A DNA stretch of 7,695 nucleotides from Chlorobium sp. (GTDB taxonomy: Bacteria; Bacteroidota; Chlorobiia; Chlorobiales; Chlorobiaceae): the NCBI GenBank assembly GCA_028277485.1, contig JANQGE010000034.1:1-7695 (forward strand), read 5' to 3'. Position numbers and translations under genes: made by a program. The notes under the pieces are model-generated. The model was not told where the DNA came from. It saw only the letters and a list, made by a program, of their open reading frames with translations, and did not search any database. Positions 5,855 to 7,695 of this stretch are shown here, in pieces; the stretch's first letter is position 1; each line of letters begins with the position of its first letter.

Positions 5855-5935
5855 GCCAACTGCTTACTGGATACTGCCTACTGATTTCCCCTTGTCACTC
5901 GTCACTCGTTACTTGTCACTACCCTTTTGCCAACT
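5855..5935. repeat. 7-base-period repeat tract (NNNNACT units), copy 2
   Basis: GCCAACT (5855), GCTTACT (5862), GGATACT (5869) and GCCTACT (5876) run in exact register. After a TTCCCCTT spacer come GTCACTC (5894 and 5901), GTTACTT (5908) and GTCACTA (5915). CCTTTT and a final GCCAACT (5929) follow. The last unit ends six bases from the rho stop codon. The same units, spacer and CCTTT-GCC link occur in the tract at 111-187 beyond etfA, in the same orientation relative to the upstream gene. Confidence 0.8.
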
Positions 5936-5941
5936 GATTCC

Positions 5942-7231
5942 TCATGCGTTCATATATTTGAAAAACTCCCGGTTATCTTTCGTCTCGACAATCTTCTCAC
6001 GCATGAACTCCATACACTCGATTGGATTTTTGTCTGCGAGATATTTACGCAGAAGCCATGTTCTGGAGAGCTCTTCCTGGGTAAAAAGCAGTTCTTCTTT
6101 GCGGGTGCCCGACCGTAAAATATCGATGGCAGGGAAAACACGACGCTCCGACAGGCGCCTGTCAAGCACAAGCTCCATGTTCCCTGTTCCCTTGAACTCT
6201 TCGAAAATAACGTCGTCCATCCTGGAACCGGTATCGACAAGGGCGGTTGCTATGATGGTTAAACTGCCGCCCTCTTCAATATTTCTCGCCGCACCGAAAA
6301 ATCTTTTCGGTTTTGTCAGGGCATTTGCATCAATACCTCCCGACAGAATCTTGCCCGAGTGAGGAATAATGGTATTGTGAGCCCTTGCAAGGCGGGTTAT
6401 TGAATCAAGCAGGATAACAACATCCGTTCCGACCTCAACCAGGCGTTTTGCTTTTTCCAGCACCATATCCGCAACCTGCACATGCCGCTCGGGGTCTTCA
6501 TCGAATGTCGAACTGACAACCTCCGCAGGGACACTTCGTTCCATATCGGTAACCTCTTCAGGACGCTCATCGATAAGCAGAACAATAAGGTACACCTCCG
6601 GATGGTTTTTAATAATCGCGTTGGCGACTGTCTGCAGAAGCATTGTCTTGCCGGTTTTAGGCTGGGCGACGATCAAACCTCTCTGCCCTTTACCGATAGG
6701 CGTAAAGATATCCATAATCCTTCCACAATACTCGCTCTGCGTAGTCTCAAGGCTCAAACGTTCACGGGGAAAAAGCGGCGTAAGGTTATCAAAAAAAGGC
6801 CTTTCCCGGGTAATCTCGGGGTCCTTGCCGTCAATTGTATTGATCTTCAACAGTGCGAAAAACCTCTCGCCCTCTTTCGGGGCACGAACCTGTCCGGAAA
6901 CCGTGTCCCCCGTTCTCATGTTGAAACGCTTGATCTGGGATGGAGACACGTAAATATCGTCCGGCGAGGAAAGATAGTTGTAATTAGCAGAACGAAGAAA
7001 ACCGTACCCTTCCGGAATCACCTGAAGAACCCCTGTATTGACCATAACCTGGCCGTTTTCAGTACTGCTTGCCTTCTGGGACTGTGCTTCAATAATTTTG
7101 TATATCAACTCTTCCTTTCGCAATCCTGCAGTAGCCACACCTATCTCTTTCGCCAAAGCATTCAACTCATGAACCTTCTTTTTCTGGAGCATGTTGATGT
7201 CCAGACCTTTAGTAACCGAATTGTTCGACAT
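5942..7231 (-). CDS. rho: Transcription termination factor Rho
   Basis: Rho is the hexameric RNA-dependent ATPase that ends transcription of untranslated RNA. The 429 residues are a full-length single-domain-set protein without the long insertions seen in some phyla. Residues 14-50 form the N-terminal helical domain. Residues 65-130 are the cold-shock-like primary RNA site (GYGFLRS 75-81, then DDIYVSPSQIKRF 91-103). The motor domain shows Walker A QPKTGKTM (190-197), DERPEEVTDM with the catalytic Glu (221-230), Walker B VVILLDS (271-277), the Q-loop region SGGIDANALTKPKRFFGAARN (297-317), TALVDTGSRMDD (329-340) and the arginine-rich DRRLSERR (357-364). The start at 7231 lacks a clear ribosome binding site. 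Met14 (7192) is a possible alternative. The gene stands alone and carries leader structures at 7253-7291. Confidence 0.97.
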   Translation of the reverse strand: MSNNSVTKGLDINMLQKKKVHELNALAKEIGVATAGLRKEELIYKIIEAQSQKASSTENGQVMVNTGVLQVIPEGYGFLRSANYNYLSSPDDIYVSPSQIKRFNMRTGDTVSGQVRAPKEGERFFALLKINTIDGKDPEITRERPFFDNLTPLFPRERLSLETTQSEYCGRIMDIFTPIGKGQRGLIVAQPKTGKTMLLQTVANAIIKNHPEVYLIVLLIDERPEEVTDMERSVPAEVVSSTFDEDPERHVQVADMVLEKAKRLVEVGTDVVILLDSITRLARAHNTIIPHSGKILSGGIDANALTKPKRFFGAARNIEEGGSLTIIATALVDTGSRMDDVIFEEFKGTGNMELVLDRRLSERRVFPAIDILRSGTRKEELLFTQEELSRTWLLRKYLADKNPIECMEFMREKIVETKDNREFFKYMNA

Positions 7232-7252
7232 TATGATTTAATTTATCTCTTG

Positions 7253-7264
7253 TTTGTTAACAAA
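7253..7264. promoter_or_regulatory. Perfect 12-base palindrome in the rho leader
   Basis: TTTGTTAACAAA is its own reverse complement and lies 21 bases before the rho start codon. It could be an operator half-site pair for a dimeric regulator, or simply A/T-rich leader sequence. Confidence 0.3.
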
Positions 7265-7274
7265 ATCACAAAGC

Positions 7275-7291
7275 ATGCCTGAAACAGGCAT
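7275..7291 (-). promoter_or_regulatory. Hairpin in the rho leader
   Basis: ATGCCTG (7275-7281) and CAGGCAT (7285-7291) form a perfect seven-pair stem with a three-base loop, 43 bases upstream of the rho start. On the transcript it is followed by a U-rich but interrupted stretch (CTTTGTGATTTTG), so it is a weak attenuator at best. Rho autoregulation by leader attenuation is known in E. coli. A similar role here is inference. Confidence 0.4.
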
Positions 7292-7594
7292 ACATACCGG
7301 AATGAAAACCGTGTATTAATTTTGCAACAATGAATGGTATTCATGGAAAAAAGCGTTGCGATCGGCCGTGAGAACCTGAAAAGAAGCTATAGACAGAAGT
7401 TGTAACGTTGATAACCGGCCTTGCTGAATTCCTGACTCACCTGATGGCCACAACCCTGTGACATGGAAGTTTGATGTTTGGAGCACTGTATTTTTTAATA
7501 TAAAATTTTTCCCCAAAAAAGCAGTCGGTGTCGTTTAAGGAACTTCTTGTTTCTGCCGCACATTGCGAAAAATCCGATATGTGCTGAATTAAAA

Positions 7595-7695
7595 GCACCT
7601 CTATTAATTTGTTGCGCGCCCTGATTACTTCGTTGGTCGGTGCTCGAAATCCTCATGTACTCTGTGTACACTCCGGTTTCTGTGCTCCGTCCGCC
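7595..7695 (+). repeat. Dispersed intergenic repeat, fullest copy in the window
   Basis: It begins GCACCTCTATTAATTTG, continues CCCTGATTACTTCGTTGG and CGGTGCTCGAAATCC, and then has TGTAC-TCTGT-GTACA (7656-7670) flanked by GAAA (7646-7649) and TTTC (7677-7680), an imperfect palindrome. It continues off the right edge. Relatives are at 5651-5710 (minus, 50 of 60 identical), 211-232 and 3283-3291. No open frame or transposase is attached. Confidence 0.7.

Larger units (their letters stand above)
5579..5941. other. Gap between the mS38-like gene and the rho stop: promoter plus two repeat types
   Basis: No gene is convincing in these 363 bases. From left to right they hold the leader of the mS38-like gene with a degenerate dispersed repeat (5651-5710), a candidate minus-strand promoter (5736-5764), about 85 bases in which I see nothing definite, and a heptad tract (5855-5935). 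CAAGGGGA (5841-5848) and TCCCCTTG (5887-5894) form an 8-base inverted repeat with a 38-base loop downstream of rho. It lacks a T-tract and is not a classical terminator. Confidence 0.6.
7232..7590. other. Non-coding region upstream of rho
   Basis: This stretch holds the rho leader (palindrome and hairpin listed separately), an ATGAAT-GGT-ATTCAT inverted repeat (7330-7344) and an A/T-rich stretch around 7490-7520. I see no credible gene. The only long frame uses a TTG start and resembles nothing I know. No clear rho promoter could be picked by eye. Confidence 0.5.

Noticed and set aside
5772..6362. Plus-strand open frame of 196 codons
   Set aside because: It runs through the heptad repeat tract and then antisense to the 3' half of rho.
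6482..7282. Plus-strand open frame of 266 codons
   Set aside because: It lies antisense to rho, which is certain. The composition is that of a shadow frame and it matches no family.
7316..7516. Minus-strand 66-codon open frame upstream of rho
   Set aside because: It starts at TTG with no ribosome binding site. The translation has no recognisable motif and runs through A/T-rich leader-like sequence.

Overview
The window reads as chromosomal DNA, roughly half G+C, from a bacterium of the Bacteroidota/Chlorobiota group, and most likely a green sulfur bacterium (Chlorobium or Prosthecochloris type). This placement is inference. It rests on a 35-residue COX24/mS38-like basic protein typical of that group, tRNA genes without an encoded CCA, the style of the intergenic repeats, and the overall gene content. 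There is no phage, integrase, transposase, rRNA or CRISPR signal.

Left part (1-2009, minus strand): the first ten codons of an unidentified gene with a strong ribosome binding site run off the left edge. Upstream of it lies an abutting etfB-etfA pair for a two-subunit electron transfer flavoprotein. The etfA-to-partial-gene gap holds a 7-base-period repeat tract.

Middle (2010-5158): a complete tripartite TRAP transporter of the TakP/FcbT (2-oxo acid, lactate or related monocarboxylate) type. The binding-protein gene is on the plus strand, divergent from etfB, and runs head-on into the membrane-subunit genes dctM and dctQ on the minus strand. A 116-base gap separates etfB from the binding-protein gene and could coordinate the two. 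A plausible reading is import of an organic acid whose oxidation passes electrons to EtfAB, but the window contains no dehydrogenase to prove it.

Right-middle (5190-5764, minus strand): a compact translation-related transcript with a candidate promoter, the tiny mS38-like gene, tRNA-Lys(UUU), tRNA-Leu(GAG) and a clear intrinsic terminator. The terminator lies only 31 bases before the dctQ start.

Right (5942-7231, minus strand): a full-length gene for transcription termination factor Rho. Its stop codon abuts a second 7-base-period tract, and its leader holds a hairpin and a palindrome. The final 460 bases hold no convincing gene and end in a dispersed intergenic repeat. Degenerate relatives of that repeat occur at 5651-5710 (opposite strand), at about 211-232, and as short fragments at 3260-3291.

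The protein genes are ordinary members of known families. The most unusual material is intergenic: two modular 7-base-period arrays just downstream of genes, and a dispersed repeat family. I see no strong candidate for a wholly new system.
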